Below, piece after piece: positions 47,956 to 59,044 of a stretch of 64,000 nt of DNA. The stretch comes from Buxus sempervirens (taxonomy: Eukaryota > Streptophyta > Magnoliopsida > Buxales > Buxaceae): assembly GCA_947561395.2 (NCBI GenBank), contig OX387186.1, positions 46,457,220-46,521,219 of the forward strand, written 5' to 3'. The notes under the pieces were generated by a model, which was given only the letters and a program-made list of their open reading frames with translations, was not told the DNA's origin and did not search any database. The number at the start of each line of letters is the position of its first letter. Within the stretch, counting starts at the first letter, position 1. The translations under genes and the position numbers were made by a program.

Positions 47956-48058
47956 ACATAACATGCTACTGTTCAGAGGCAATGCTACGTTAGAACTGTG
48001 GCAGCGCAAAGGTTCCGTGCACAAAACTCGTAACTTTTTTTAACTACAATAAGACTAA

Positions 48059-48170
48059 GGCTGCGTTTGCGATTGCTTAATAAAGTGCTTATTCTGACTT
48101 TTAACTTAATAAAGCACTTTTTAAAGTTAGGGTCTTGTTTGGTAAATTAAGGCTGAATTTGGTGTTGCTT
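48059..48170. mobile_element. Single end of a Harbinger-type MITE
   Basis: GGCTGCGTTTGCGATTGCTT follows a TAA and continues with AATAAAGTGCTT / AAAGCACTTTTT inverted motifs. It closely resembles the left end of the element at 61911. I could not find its partner end, so it is probably a fragment. Confidence 0.45.
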
Positions 48171-50052
48171 TTTCCTTTTTGCTTCAAAAAGCAAGAAAAG
48201 CAATTTGATTGATTTTGCTTCTATTAAGATCTTTTTATAATAGGTTGTAGGACAATAGATTATGACTGAATTTCATGAACCACTCGCTTATAAATAAAAT
48301 AAGTTGTATAAACCAAAAAGGAAAACCTATCGTTTTCTATAATCTAGTTAACCCACCACGTGCTTTTTATAGACAGGAGGCAAAATTTTCTAAATTAACT
48401 TTCTAATGGTTTCTTTTGGTAAGAAACTTATTAAATATACTTTAAAAACAAAGTGCATGCTCAAACAAGAAGGAACAATTATAATAAATAAAGATGTGAA
48501 ATACTAATGGAACAAAATATGTTGGAATAAATATATTTAAATATAAGGTATTTAAAAGTAAAAGTCCTTTGTAATAGGATCATAATATGCAAGAACTATG
48601 ATGAAAACTTTTCCTTAGGCATCAACTTCATGTTGATGCATCTTGTAGATATGTCTTCACAATTCGGATCCATACCTATCCATGTAAATATCCAATAAAG
48701 GCCCGACAAATAGCTTGTAAGTCCAAACTATTTCTCTTGGATAAGGATATTGCATACCCATCATGCTACCATTACGAACGAGGATGTAAACTCATCATAA
48801 GCTTCACAAAGAGGATCTAGTCGAGACCAACCCTACATACCAATTGCATCTATTGATTCCATTCTACATATGAAGCAAACCGTGGGTTTTTTGCCCGACA
48901 TTTTGTACCCAAAATGCTCTTAAATTTTTCTCAATTTTATAGGGCTTGTTATCACCATACCAACGTCATATCTAACCAAATGAAATCGACTAAGATTTGG
49001 GCCTAAATTAGGGCTTGCTTTTAAAGTAGGATGCTTCCACCTGAAACATCCAGTGTTAGTTGAATCCATCTTTGAATTCTAGTAGGAGGCTCATGCATTG
49101 CACATGGAGACTCGTAGAGATAGTTTGTACTTCGAATAAACCATGTATTCATACATATAAGGTATTTATATTTAATAATGAAGTTTTATCCACAAATATA
49201 CATTAAAGTTTAGTTTGTACTTCGAATAAAACATGTATTCATACACATAAAATATTTATATTTAATAATGAAGTTTTATTGCTAGATGTGTTAAGCCCGT
49301 TGTAATTGGCAAGTTTGACCTTTTTGTTTGGAAAAATGACGAGTTTGTTTATGATTAGAGCTTTGAAGATTTAGTAGGCAGCAAGGGAAATAGCTTGGTA
49401 GATATAAATCGCTTCTTTTGCTAATGAGTCCTCATTTTCGCTTTCTTATTTTGGTTAATTAATTAGTCTATTAGGTTTTAGGACTTTGTGCTGCTTAATT
49501 ATGTGCCAAAATTAAGTGTATGGATTAAGTCAAAGAGGTTGCACTTCAAACCGGGTCGAAAAAGGAGTTGAGTTGAGCAAGATTGCACCTGGTACCTAAT
49601 GGCCACTTGACCCAATCTCAAGCATGGAAGCTTTGTTGATGTTCGAGATTCATGCTGATTTCGAGCTCAAGCTTCACCTTAGCAAGAGTTTTACATCGGT
49701 TGCTAACTTGATGCAACCCTCCTCCTTTCTCTAGGCTTGGGATCAGCAGCACAAAAAAGATATAACAATAAAGCAAACATGAGTGGAGTTAAAATACACA
49801 GGTACTAAAAAATGATACGAACTAAATAAGACATATTAAGAGCGAGGATTTAACTGTCTTAATAAAGGACAAGAAGATTAAAGAAAGATAAAAGAAATAT
49901 TTTCAAAAATTCTTAATCTATGAAGGTATGGAAAGCTTTGTTTCAAGTAAAGATAAGATTATTGGACAACCAAATTAAAAAAAAAAACCACCCCTTTACC
50001 AAAAAAAAAAAGGAGTGAAGGAAGCTTTAGCAAATGTGAAAATAAGAAAGGT
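48171..50052. other. Intergenic AT-rich DNA
   Basis: No gene, RNA or complete element is recognised. The only clear structure is the 90-bp tandem duplication at 49121-49280. Confidence 0.5.
49121..49280. repeat. 90-bp-period tandem duplication
   Basis: TAGTTTGTACTTCGAATAAA and the following 50 bp occur at 49121-49190 and again at 49211-49280, exactly 90 bp apart, with a few differences. Confidence 0.85.
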
Positions 50053-50057
50053 CTTCA

Positions 50058-50391
50058 TGTTGGGTATCCTACATCGGTTGTGAAAGGGCCTATGGTTACT
50101 TTATAGGTGTGGGGTAAGCCTCATCCCATGAGCTAGCTTTTGGTGTTAAGAGGCTCAAAACCACCCAACACTAGTATCAGAGCCCAAGTTTCAACAAGTC
50201 TCAACCCAACATTCCATGGGAGAAATGGGTTGCCGCTCTTCGACACAAGGCCCGATGTTTGAAGGAGAGATTGTTGGGTATTCCACATTGATTGAAGGAG
50301 AGATTGCTGGTGGTGACTTTATAGGTACGAGGGAAAGCCTCATTGCATGAGCTATCTTTTGGGATTGAGAAAGGCACAAGACCACCCACCA
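50058..50391 (+). mobile_element. TRIM (miniature LTR retrotransposon), 334 bp
   Basis: The left LTR (50058-50170, TGTTGGGTATCC..CACCCAACA) and right LTR (50272-50391, TGTTGGGTATTCC..CACCCACCA) flank only about 100 bp. A tRNA-Met-type primer site (TAGTATCAGAGCCC, about 50173) follows the left LTR, and a purine tract (GAAGGAGAGAT) precedes the right one. The flanks CTTCA / CTTCG (50053-50057, 50392-50396) are a near-match target duplication. It has no coding capacity, as is normal for TRIMs. The LTRs are clearly diverged, so it is old. Confidence 0.8.
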
Positions 50392-50959
50392 CTTCGGATC
50401 AAACGGTATCCCAAATGGTATCCCAACTGAAACATGGAAGTGCATGCATGGGATTAATGTCCTATGATTAACCAAATTAGTGATAATTTTGAGGAATAAA
50501 AAAAAATTGCCAAACACTTAGAAGTGTAAGATAATATTTACATAAGAATAAACGAGACTATAATGACCATATAAATTACCCTTTTTTTGTGGATGAATAA
50601 TGAAATATATGTTAACAATTAAAGAGACACATGTAAAGAGGGCCCACAAAGTATGTGTTACAACAGAACCAGAAGGTCCAGAACCCATATACTAATTACT
50701 TCAGAGTTCAGCTAGAAACTGGTAATAGTATAAAATTATTAGAAACAGTGATGTCGCAAAGGTTCAGAAGAATGTTGAAAAATAAATTTGGCTTTGTATT
50801 AGGAAGGTTTACCACTAAGTCGATCTTTTCACATTGATGATTAATGGAAAAGTATAAAAAATAAGGAATAGCTTCATGTGGTTCTTGTTAATCCAAAATA
50901 GTGTCCCTAGTGACTATTTTGGAATACCTCCTCTGGTAGGCTCGGAAAGAGAATTTGGA
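50392..50959. other. Intergenic, nothing recognised
   Basis: AT-rich sequence between the TRIM and the RTE remnant. I see no supported gene. Confidence 0.45.
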
Positions 50960-51520
50960 ATACTGATTAAATATATTAAGGTTATTAAAAACATTTATGA
51001 CACTATGCTAGCCAGGGTCAAGGTTTGAGTTTCATGTAATGATAGGTTTTACATCAACAGTCAATTATAAGACCCACTTTTTTCTATCTTAACTATCAAT
51101 GAATTGACTAATTTTACGAGATGCTTTGATATATGTTACTCGTGGATGATGTGGTTTTATTAGACAAATAGAGAATAAATGCAAAATTGGAGCTATGGAA
51201 TGGTACCTTTAGAAAAAGGTTTTAAAATTAGTCAAATTACGATTTGAGTACATGGAATTATTTTTGCACAAATAATAGTAAAGTTGAAGAACATGAAATG
51301 GTTGAAAATCAAGAGATATGTAAAATCCAATCAATTTTGTTATCAAAGATCAATTATCCCCAATAAGGATATATTGATGATGTTGCATATAAAATTAGAG
51401 CTATATGGCTTAAGTAGAGAAGTGCTTCTAGCTAGAATGCTATGAGATTTATGTGTTCCATTTAAACTGAAAACCAAATTTTGCAAGATAGATATTACGC
51501 GTGCTATAATTCATCAATCA
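50960..51520 (+). pseudogene. RTE-type LINE reverse-transcriptase remnant
   Basis: Pieces in several frames match plant RTE reverse transcriptase in the right order: KVIKNIYDTMLARVKV near 50985, an -NELT- segment near 51105, an LLVDDVVLLD-like active-site segment near 51135-51160, NAKLELWN near 51180, then segments resembling the HxIPxxxSFKYLGS and GWLKWRSASG regions down to 51520. Many frameshifts and stops are present; it is a decayed fragment with no visible ends. Confidence 0.65.
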
Positions 51521-52941
51521 AATGATGGGAAATAATGAAGTAACAAATGCATGGGAAGTGTGTTTTGAGATGAGGATGTTGAGACAAGTTTTTGAGAAGA
51601 CTAGGAAAGACAAGATAAGGAAAAAGAAGGCACTCATAGAAGGATCCAAGACGGCAAGAGGAATACCAAAAGGAACATTGACTGAGGTGGTCAGAAATAA
51701 TTTATAATTAAAATCTAACTAAAGATAATGATTATAACACATTAGGATGGTAGAACATGATTCATAGCTCCAAACCCAACTAGTTGAGTTAAAACACTTT
51801 TTTGTCTTTTTTATTGGTGTTATACAAGAAAGACATTTAAATAAGGCGAAGCATTTTTCTATACGGCAAATTTGCTTGCGGATGGAGCTTAGTATGTGAG
51901 ACTGGAAGTACATATGGATAAATTTGGTTCATCAAATATGCTTACATGCACAAAACCCTCACCTTGTTAGGTTTATACTGTTGTATTTTGTGTTCAATTA
52001 AATAATTAAAAATTCACAGCTTTTAGTCCAACATTGGTTTCTTATTATACTTTACAAAACTTCTTAAGTATTAACCTTTATTGGGTTTTAGACACACATT
52101 AAATAAATGTGGACTTCGGCCTTAATTGATTATATTAGTGGAAGCCCAATTTTAATATATTTTAATTATCTAAAATATATTTTAAACAAGGTTTTCAATG
52201 AGTCTTCAATGGCTAGTATCCTAAAACTACTTCCAACGATCGAATTTAAATGAAAATGTGCAAATGTCTTGTGAAGAAATATAAGCCTTGAATTCCACCA
52301 AAAAAAAAAGAAATATAAGCCTTGAATTGTGAGGAGAAACATATGCATGTCTTGAGAAGAAATATGTCTTCAATGGCGAGTATCCTAAAACATATGTATT
52401 GATTGCGAGGCGATTTGGTGATTGTGGTTTGGCGAGCTGCTTTGGGAGTTGTGTAGCAGGGTTTGTGCAGTGGCTGTCAGATGAATCTGACTGGTTGCCT
52501 CCTTGGTTTTGGTGGTTTGGTACTCACGTTCCCCATCTTTTCGCCTGGTTTTGCTTGGCTAGTGGTTTAGGGTCCAGTTTTGGGTTTATCCTCTCCCCCT
52601 CATTTTGGTGGTTTTCCGGCTGTTCGTGGTGCTCCACTTCGGCTCCCTCCTATTTTCTCCCGGTTTCTGCTAGCCTTATCTTTATCATTTCGCCAAATCT
52701 TCTGGTCTGCCCTGCTCTCCTTTTTCCTTTTTTTTGGCCCCTAGTTTTGTTTCCCTCTCCTCTGGGTGTGCTTTTACCCTATCTGTCTTCCCCCTGCATT
52801 TCCCCAATCTCTGCCATTGTCCCTCCTATTCACCTCGTCTTGCTCGCTTTGCTATGGGAGGCATGAGCTAGGCTTTCGTTTTTCCTTGGGGGTCTTGTGG
52901 GTTTACGGCTTGTTATCTTTCTCATACAGGCTTGAAGAACG

Positions 52942-54180
52942 ATGGAGGAATCTCCTCCTCATCGAAATCTACATGACATCGGCTTCCATTAATTCAGTCA
53001 AGAATTTTGTGGATAGAGTGTGGAAGCACATGAAAGTCACGGATATGTCAATGGTCACTAATTCCGGTTTATTATCTCATTTGCGGCTGCTTATGACCTT
53101 TCCAAAGTGCTGTCCCAGAGGCCATGGATTATAAACAATTCATTCACTGTGATGGAACAAATCAGGACTCCGAATATGACGGCCACCTTTTCCTTCACCA
53201 GCTTCGTTTTGTTGACTCATATTCTGGATTTACCAAAAGCACTTATGGATGAAGCGGTGGTATATCGATTGGAAAATGAATTTGGTAAATCACTAATGGT
53301 TGAAATCTCTCATGCTGGAGTGCCGAAAACCTCTCTGTATCAAATGGGAATTGCAGTTATCGGAGCCGCTCCCTCCGGGTGTGTATGTGGAAGACTTGGA
53401 CGATAAGGAAATATGGACCTCTTTTTGCTATGAAGGAATCCAAGATTTCTGCTTCTCATGTGAGCTTCTAGGCCACAACCTGAACTCATGTGATAATCTA
53501 CCTCCTGGGAAGGCTTTCAAACTTCTTGAGGGGGACAGTGCTCCAAGGTATTCCGCGAAGAACAGATCTGTCGTTTGCCGGCACCGAATTCCGATTGGCG
53601 GTGTAGATAAACAAACCAGTGGTATTGAGAGAGATGCCGGGCCGGAGGACCTGCTGTCCCATACACAGCTTCTTTTAGGATCGTCGAGTCGGGTAAATAG
53701 TCCATTGGTCGGTAAGAACCCAAGTAAGGATGATGGGCCATCTGGGCCTTTATCTATTTGGGAGATTGAGCCGGTGAGTAATAACAGGGAGATAGCACAC
53801 AAATTTGGTTAGAAGGTAGCTCAAGGTCTATTGCAGCTCACTCGTCTGTTTTCACATTCTCAGCTCCATAAGGGTCAAGGAACACAGGTAAATTAGTAGT
53901 GGTCAACTTTATAATGACGGACTTCTTCCCCAAAGAATGGAAGGACAAGGATTCAACAAAGGACATACAGCTATCTGCATCACCCCATCTTGTGTTATCT
54001 GACAAGAGGCTCAAGCTCCCCACTAAGAGAGGAAGTGACAAAGGACGACTTAACAGAAGGTCAATGCATCGCAGAACTTTGATGATCACGGAGGAAATAG
54101 CCAACCCAAGCACCCCCAAGGAAACTCTCCGAACCGTGAAGAAAATAAAATTTTCTCCCCCTGAGGACATTAGTGTATGT
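52942..54180 (+). pseudogene. LINE ORF1 (DUF4283 / zinc-knuckle protein) remnant
   Basis: The likely start is MEESPPHRNLHDIGFH at 52942. The DUF4283-like segment (YDLSKVLSQRPWIINNSF near 53095) is followed by LPPGVYVEDLDDKEIWTSFC and a C-x2-C-x4-H-x4-C knuckle (CFSCELLGHNLNSC, near 53450). A basic, lysine-rich tail runs to about 54180. Several frame changes are needed (about 53090, 53350 and 53811). ORF1 proteins of plant L1s bind RNA. Confidence 0.75.
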
Positions 54181-54526
54181 TTTTTTGAACCGAAGGCAGA
54201 TGAATAATTTTTTTGAATTTATCCAAGATTGCAAGCTGGTTGAGACTCCAACGAAAGGCCCAAGATTTACGGGGTGTAATGGTCAACAGGGATTTAGAAG
54301 AATATCGGAGAAATTAGATCGGTGCTTTTTATCTGCAGATGTTTATGATCTTTTTCCTCAGCCGATAGCTTACTCCAACCCGATTTTCTCTTCTGATCAT
54401 TGCCCCATTCTAATGGTGATGTGCCCAGTAAAAAGGAAACAACATTGGCCTTTTAGGTTCGAAGTGATGTGGATCCAAGAAGAGTCATGCCAGCCCAATG
54501 GTGGAAAATTCTTGGCAGGGATCTGA
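54181..54526 (+). pseudogene. LINE endonuclease, C-terminal half
   Basis: NRRQMNNFFEFIQDCKLVE, then G-P-R-F-T-G-C-N-G, R-I-S-E-K-L-D-R and SSDHCPILM are the second half of the APE-type endonuclease of plant L1s; the SDH catalytic triplet is kept. The first half (including the WNCRG start) is absent. The junction with the ORF1 tail lies near 54180, so a deletion joined ORF1 to mid-endonuclease. Confidence 0.75.
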
Positions 54527-56463
54527 TCGAATCCCTCACCAGAAAGATTTATGTGCGAAATTCTCTACCCTTGCATCGGATTTAAAGCAATGGAACAAGG
54601 ACAAGGTGGGATGCATTCACAAGAGAAAGAATCAATTTCTGGCCTCCTTACAGAGAATTCAAGAATTAATGGAGTCAAATCCGTCCCTGGCATTGGAAAT
54701 GGAGGAGAAAAGAGTTTACCAGGAATTTGCTAAGGTAGCTGAAACAGGTTGAAACCTTCTAGTTTTAGAAATCAAGAATAGCCTGGCTCAAAGATGGAGA
54801 CAGGAATACATTGTTTTTCCATATGTCCATCCTTGTGAAAAGATAGCGGAATCATATTTACTCTCTAAAGGCAGACAACAATGAGGAGGTCTCATCAAGA
54901 AGGGGTCTTGAAGAATTGGTAACTTGGTACTTTCAAGACATGTATAAAGCTTCTCAATACTGGTCGGAATGCAATCTGCCGGGATTGATACAAAGGATCA
55001 TCACTACCGAGCAAAATAATTTGCTAACCTTGGTTCCTTCCCATGAAGAAATCTGGCTCACGGTCAAAAGCATGGGGGCGTATAAATGCCTGTGACCAGA
55101 TGGTTTTCAAGGTGTTTTCTTCCACAATTCTGGGAAACAATTGGTCAGGATGTGATAGGTATGGTTCAGGAATTTTTTATTTCAAAAGTACTGCCCCCAA
55201 GTATAAACCACACCTTCGTATCTTTGATTCCTAAAATGCTTCACCCGAGAAGAATCAGTGATTTTATACCGATCAGTTTGTGCAATTTCAATTATAAAAT
55301 TATTTCAAAAATTTTGGTTAATCGGATTAGACCTTTTCTAGCTGATATTATCTCACCTATTCCTGGCAGGCAGATTAAGGATAACATTTTGATAAACCAT
55401 GAGATATTTCATTTTTTTGCCAAACGGAAACAGAAAAAGCCAAAAAAGAACCAGTCTTTCAGAAACAAAAAGAAATGTGCCAAGGGGATGTACGCCATGA
55501 AGATTGATTTCTCAAAGGCTTATGATCGACTGTCTTGGGACTTTTTGAGGCACATCCTAAGTGCTTTTGGATTCAACATGGAAGTGATCCAGATCTTAAT
55601 GGTTTGTGTGACATCGGTATCTTATAGTGTTCTCCTTAATGGGTCTCCCGCTGGTAAAATTTTTGCGGAGAGAGGACTTCGTCAGGGTGACCCCCTGTCA
55701 CCCTATTTATTCATCCTTTGCCAGCAAGTGTTCTCTTTGGCGATACATAGGGCTCAAGAGGATGGCAGATTCAGGGGTTTAAAGGTGAGAAGAGGTGAGA
55801 TGGCTATATCCCACCTCATGTTTGCAGACGATGTTCTTCTATATGGTTTTAATGAGGGTCCTGAAGCTTACAACCTGGTGAGATTGCTCCAAAAATACTG
55901 CAGTGAATCTGGACAGGAGTTGAATCATAAAAAATCCTCCATTATCTTCAGCAAGAATTCTTCCGCTTGCTGGAGGGCCGAGATGAAAAGAATATTTTAG
56001 ATAGGAGATGGTCGGCCAATGGAGTCCTATTTGGGAGTCCCTATTATGAGCTGCAGGCCGAGATTTAAAGATTGTGAGGAGGTCCTCCGAAGAATGGCCA
56101 ATAGGCTAGCAAGCAGGAAACTATGTTCCTATCCCAAATGGACCGCATAACTCTTATTTAGTCGGTACTTTCTACAAAACCAATTTATCTAATGAGTTGT
56201 TTCCTACTGCCTCATGGTACGTTGGAAACAATGGATGGTTTGGCGAGAAATTTCTTGTGGAATAAAGGGGAGGGGCAAAGTTTATACACCATATGATGGG
56301 AGCGCCTTACTCAATCACGGTGTAGTGTAGGTTTAAACTTAAAGAGAGCTGATACGATGAACAAAGCATTGATACTGAAGGCCTACAGATGGGCCCTCAA
56401 GGGTTTTGGAAGGCATTTATGAAAAATACGTATTTCCCAACTGATAATTGCAATGAGGCCCCT
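54527..56463 (+). pseudogene. LINE reverse transcriptase
   Basis: The RT runs from about 54900 to 55995 and beyond: VKSMGAYK near 55065, SLIPKMLHPRRISDFIPISL near 55225, MKIDFSKAYDRLSWDFL near 55497, GLRQGDPLSPYLF near 55675, and FADDVLLYGF (active-site FADD) near 55820. The longest open frame is 55086-56000. Stops and frame changes occur before and after it. Confidence 0.85.
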
Positions 56464-57111
56464 TGCAGATTGAGCCATTCTGACGCCAAACAGAATAGAG
56501 ATTATTCTGTAGGCTAATTCGAACAGATGATAAACAGGGAAGAACACAAGCAGCTTGCCCAAAACACAGAGAAAAACGTCTCTGAAGTTCAATTCAATAT
56601 TAATTCATCAAAGTCCCCTAAACTGAGTCCACAAGCCGGACTTTATAGTCAAAATCGTCTATACGGGAAAGTTACTAAAAACGGCAAAATCCCTTAAGGC
56701 ATGCTTAAATAAAATATAGAAATAAATAAGCATCCTATGAAAAATCTAGCCCAAATCGGTTTTAAAATCACTTCCTAATTAACAAACGAAGTATTACCAA
56801 AAATAGCAACAAATAACTAAGAATAGCAATTCGGAGGGGAAAACAGCGGATTTGGAGGTCGATAAAGGTGCACATCGACTTTAGTATGTAGCATGGCGTG
56901 CGCACCGGAAATATCTTTCCGAATTGGGGTCATATGCGCGATTCCGATAACCGTAGCCAAAGTTATGGCCAAAATACTAAAACGCGCTCAAAACTGTCCC
57001 AATTAGAAATATATCACCATCACTTCCTGCCTTTGCGATGCTCTGTCAACTCATGGTATTCCAGCGCTATCAATGTACAATCTGACAGCTCCGCATCATC
57101 TGTCTCGGATC
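56464..57111 (-). mobile_element. 648-bp insert in the LINE, flanked by CCCCT, type uncertain
   Basis: LINE homology is interrupted here and resumes at SHSYGWRVSKGSK near 57120. The perfect 5-bp repeat CCCCT (56459-56463, 57112-57116) flanks the block. The minus strand has a TATA-like GACTATAAAGTCC near 56640 followed by leader-like sequence, which suggests a solo LTR. One edge lacks the expected LTR dinucleotide, so the type stays open. Confidence 0.5.
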
Positions 57112-58510
57112 CCCCTGCATCACATTCCTATGGGTGGAGAGTTTCAAAAGGTAGTAAAATGGATTGATAAAGTCGGTGAGTAGACTATGGTGAATGAGAG
57201 GAGGATCGACATCTTAAAGGATAGTTGGGTTAGAGAAGTCACGTAGAAGCTAGCAGTCCAAAGAAATAGTCAGCAGTTTAATTTGAAGTCTGTAGATCAG
57301 CTTATCAACAATCAAACATGCCAATGTGATAGACATACAATTCAGAAATTCTGGTCTCCAGATACGGTTTTAAGAATCCTGAATACTCCAATTGCTAGAT
57401 CCTTGGTGGAAGATAAGAGAAATTGGAGGCTAACCTCCAATGGAATATTTTCAGTGGCATCGTATAAGCTTATTTTGGGAGAGCACCTGTTCACAAATGA
57501 TTCCTCCTTTCTGATTTGCTGGCATTTAATGTGTTTCCCATCGATTAAGCTCTTTCTTTGGAAGTCTTTCGCAGGTGGACTACCTACTACTGATTTACTT
57601 GCATCTCGGTTACATCATATCGAGAATCGGTGTGTCTTATTCAACGAGAAAGGTGAAACAACTGAGCATCTGTAGCTCCATTGCCCGTTCTCACAGGCGG
57701 TTTGGTTCAAAACTCTGGGCGGTACGATGCAATCTTTAGCTCCCCAACATTGTGTTCGTCTCTGGGACAAGTTTATTGCAGAATTGTTAAGATCAACCCA
57801 TGCTATTCAATCAACTGACTTCCTATCTCTGGCGGTGATGTTTGGTTGGTCAATTTGGAATGAGAGGAACAGAATTCTCTTTAAAGGGAAGAAACCATCG
57901 ATGCTGCATGCCACAACTGAATTACACAAGCTGTTCTCTGAGGAAAAGTGTATTTCCTTCCTTTCACAGGTACGTAACCAATCTTCGATCCCTAGAGAGG
58001 TGGTGTGGTTAGCTCCTGATGATTCTTGGATAAAAGTGAACTTTGATGGAGCTTATAGGAGAGAGCAGAACCGGGCATCTATTGGAGGTTTACTGAGAAA
58101 TAGAGATGGCACTTTCCTGGGAGGATTTGCAGTTGGATGCATTGCATCTTCACCTATCATTGCTGAAGCTCAAGCCGCATTGGAAGGGGTCAAGATGGCG
58201 AAGGCCCTACAATTATAGAAGATCATAATAGAAGGTGATGCTCTTGGCCGGACTGAATCAAATTTTACGAAAGGAGTCCCCCCAAATTCCTTGGCGGATT
58301 GAAGGTTATGTCTCACAGATTAAGGAATTAAGCACTTCCTTTTTAGGGTTCAGTTTCTCCCACACGTTGCGAGAAGGAAACTGCGCGGCTAATCACCTAG
58401 CAAACTTCGCATTGGATCATTTTGCTTGTACCTGGATTTCAAAGCCTCCGTCGTCTTTGACTTATTTTTTGATGGATGACAGGAGGGGTGTAAGTTTCAC
58501 AAGGTTATAA
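57112..58510 (+). pseudogene. LINE 3' coding part: zf-RVT and RNase H
   Basis: WRLTSNGIFSVASYKLILGE and KLFLWKSFAGGLPTTDLLAS (57420-57600) are the zf-RVT region of plant L1s. WIKVNFDGAYRREQNRASIG (near 58028) through AEAQAALEGVKMAKAL and FSHTLREGNCAANHLANFAL (near 58350-58415) is the C-terminal plant RNase H domain. Internal stops near 57674 and 58216 interrupt it. Confidence 0.85.
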
Positions 58511-59044
58511 ATATATTGAGACTTTCACTACCAAAAAAAAAAAAGAAAAAAGAAATATAAGCCTTGAATATGCATATCACGTCTTTAAAAGAGATATATA
58601 TTGTCTAAAAGACACGTCTCTTCATTTGAAGAGTTGTGTACGAAGGGGTGTGAACACCTCTATAAATATTAGTCTTCACAACCCACTTAAGACATCAAAT
58701 GTTCTCTCTCTCTCTTGTCTTAAAAAATCATATTCTCTCTCTAGCCTTAAATTTTCTTATCCTAAGTGCCCTCTCTCTTTTGTCCTAAGTGCTCTGTCGA
58801 GTGATACATTTGAGGTCATAGCTTAGAATGTGATCTGTGCAACCTAGTATGCCGGAAAAGTCGTTCTATCCCAGAGGCTATGTCTTGAGACTTGTTGCAT
58901 CAAGAGAGTTATTTCTCGGAGGAGATGAATTCAGTTTTTAAGGACAGTGCAGTAAGTTGCATGTGTTGATTAAACTAATAATTTTTCTTTCTTATTTTAT
59001 ATTGGTTTTATTTACATCTATACTTAGCATATATTATTCCAACA

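Larger units (their letters stand above)
52329..58551 (+). mobile_element. Plant L1-type LINE with C-terminal RNase H, defective
   Basis: Order on the plus strand: ORF1 with zinc knuckle, endonuclease (3' half only), reverse transcriptase, zf-RVT, RNase H, then an A-rich tail (58532-58551). The 18-19-bp sequence GAAATATAAGCCTTGAAT lies right after the tail (58552-58569) and also twice before the element (52276-52294, 52310-52328), serving as the target duplication. The true 5' end is unclear and may be nearer 52400. Many stops and frameshifts are present, and a 648-bp foreign insert lies at 56464-57111. Confidence 0.8.
51979..59044 (+). mobile_element. Possible copia-type solo LTR split by the L1 LINE
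   Basis: A candidate LTR starts at TGTTGTATTTTGTG (51979) and ends at TATTCCAACA (59044), with flanks TATAC / TATAG (51974-51978, 59045-59049). After the LINE, the right part has a TATA box (CTATAAATATT, near 58661) followed by CT-rich leader-like sequence, as in the R-U5 of copia LTRs. Net length is about 0.85-0.9 kb. The target duplication is imperfect and no second LTR is available for comparison, so this is tentative. Confidence 0.35.

Noticed and set aside
48600-49100. Possible organelle-derived insertion
   Set aside because: No recognisable chloroplast or mitochondrial gene text; it appears to be ordinary AT-rich nuclear DNA.
50191-50517. 108-codon ORF on the minus strand
   Set aside because: It runs across the TRIM and has no homology apart from the repeat.
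48521-59044. TGTTGGAATA near 48521 paired with TATTCCAACA at 59044 as ends of one LTR
   Set aside because: The flanking 5-mers do not match and the distance is too large. The start at 51979 fits better, though still weakly.
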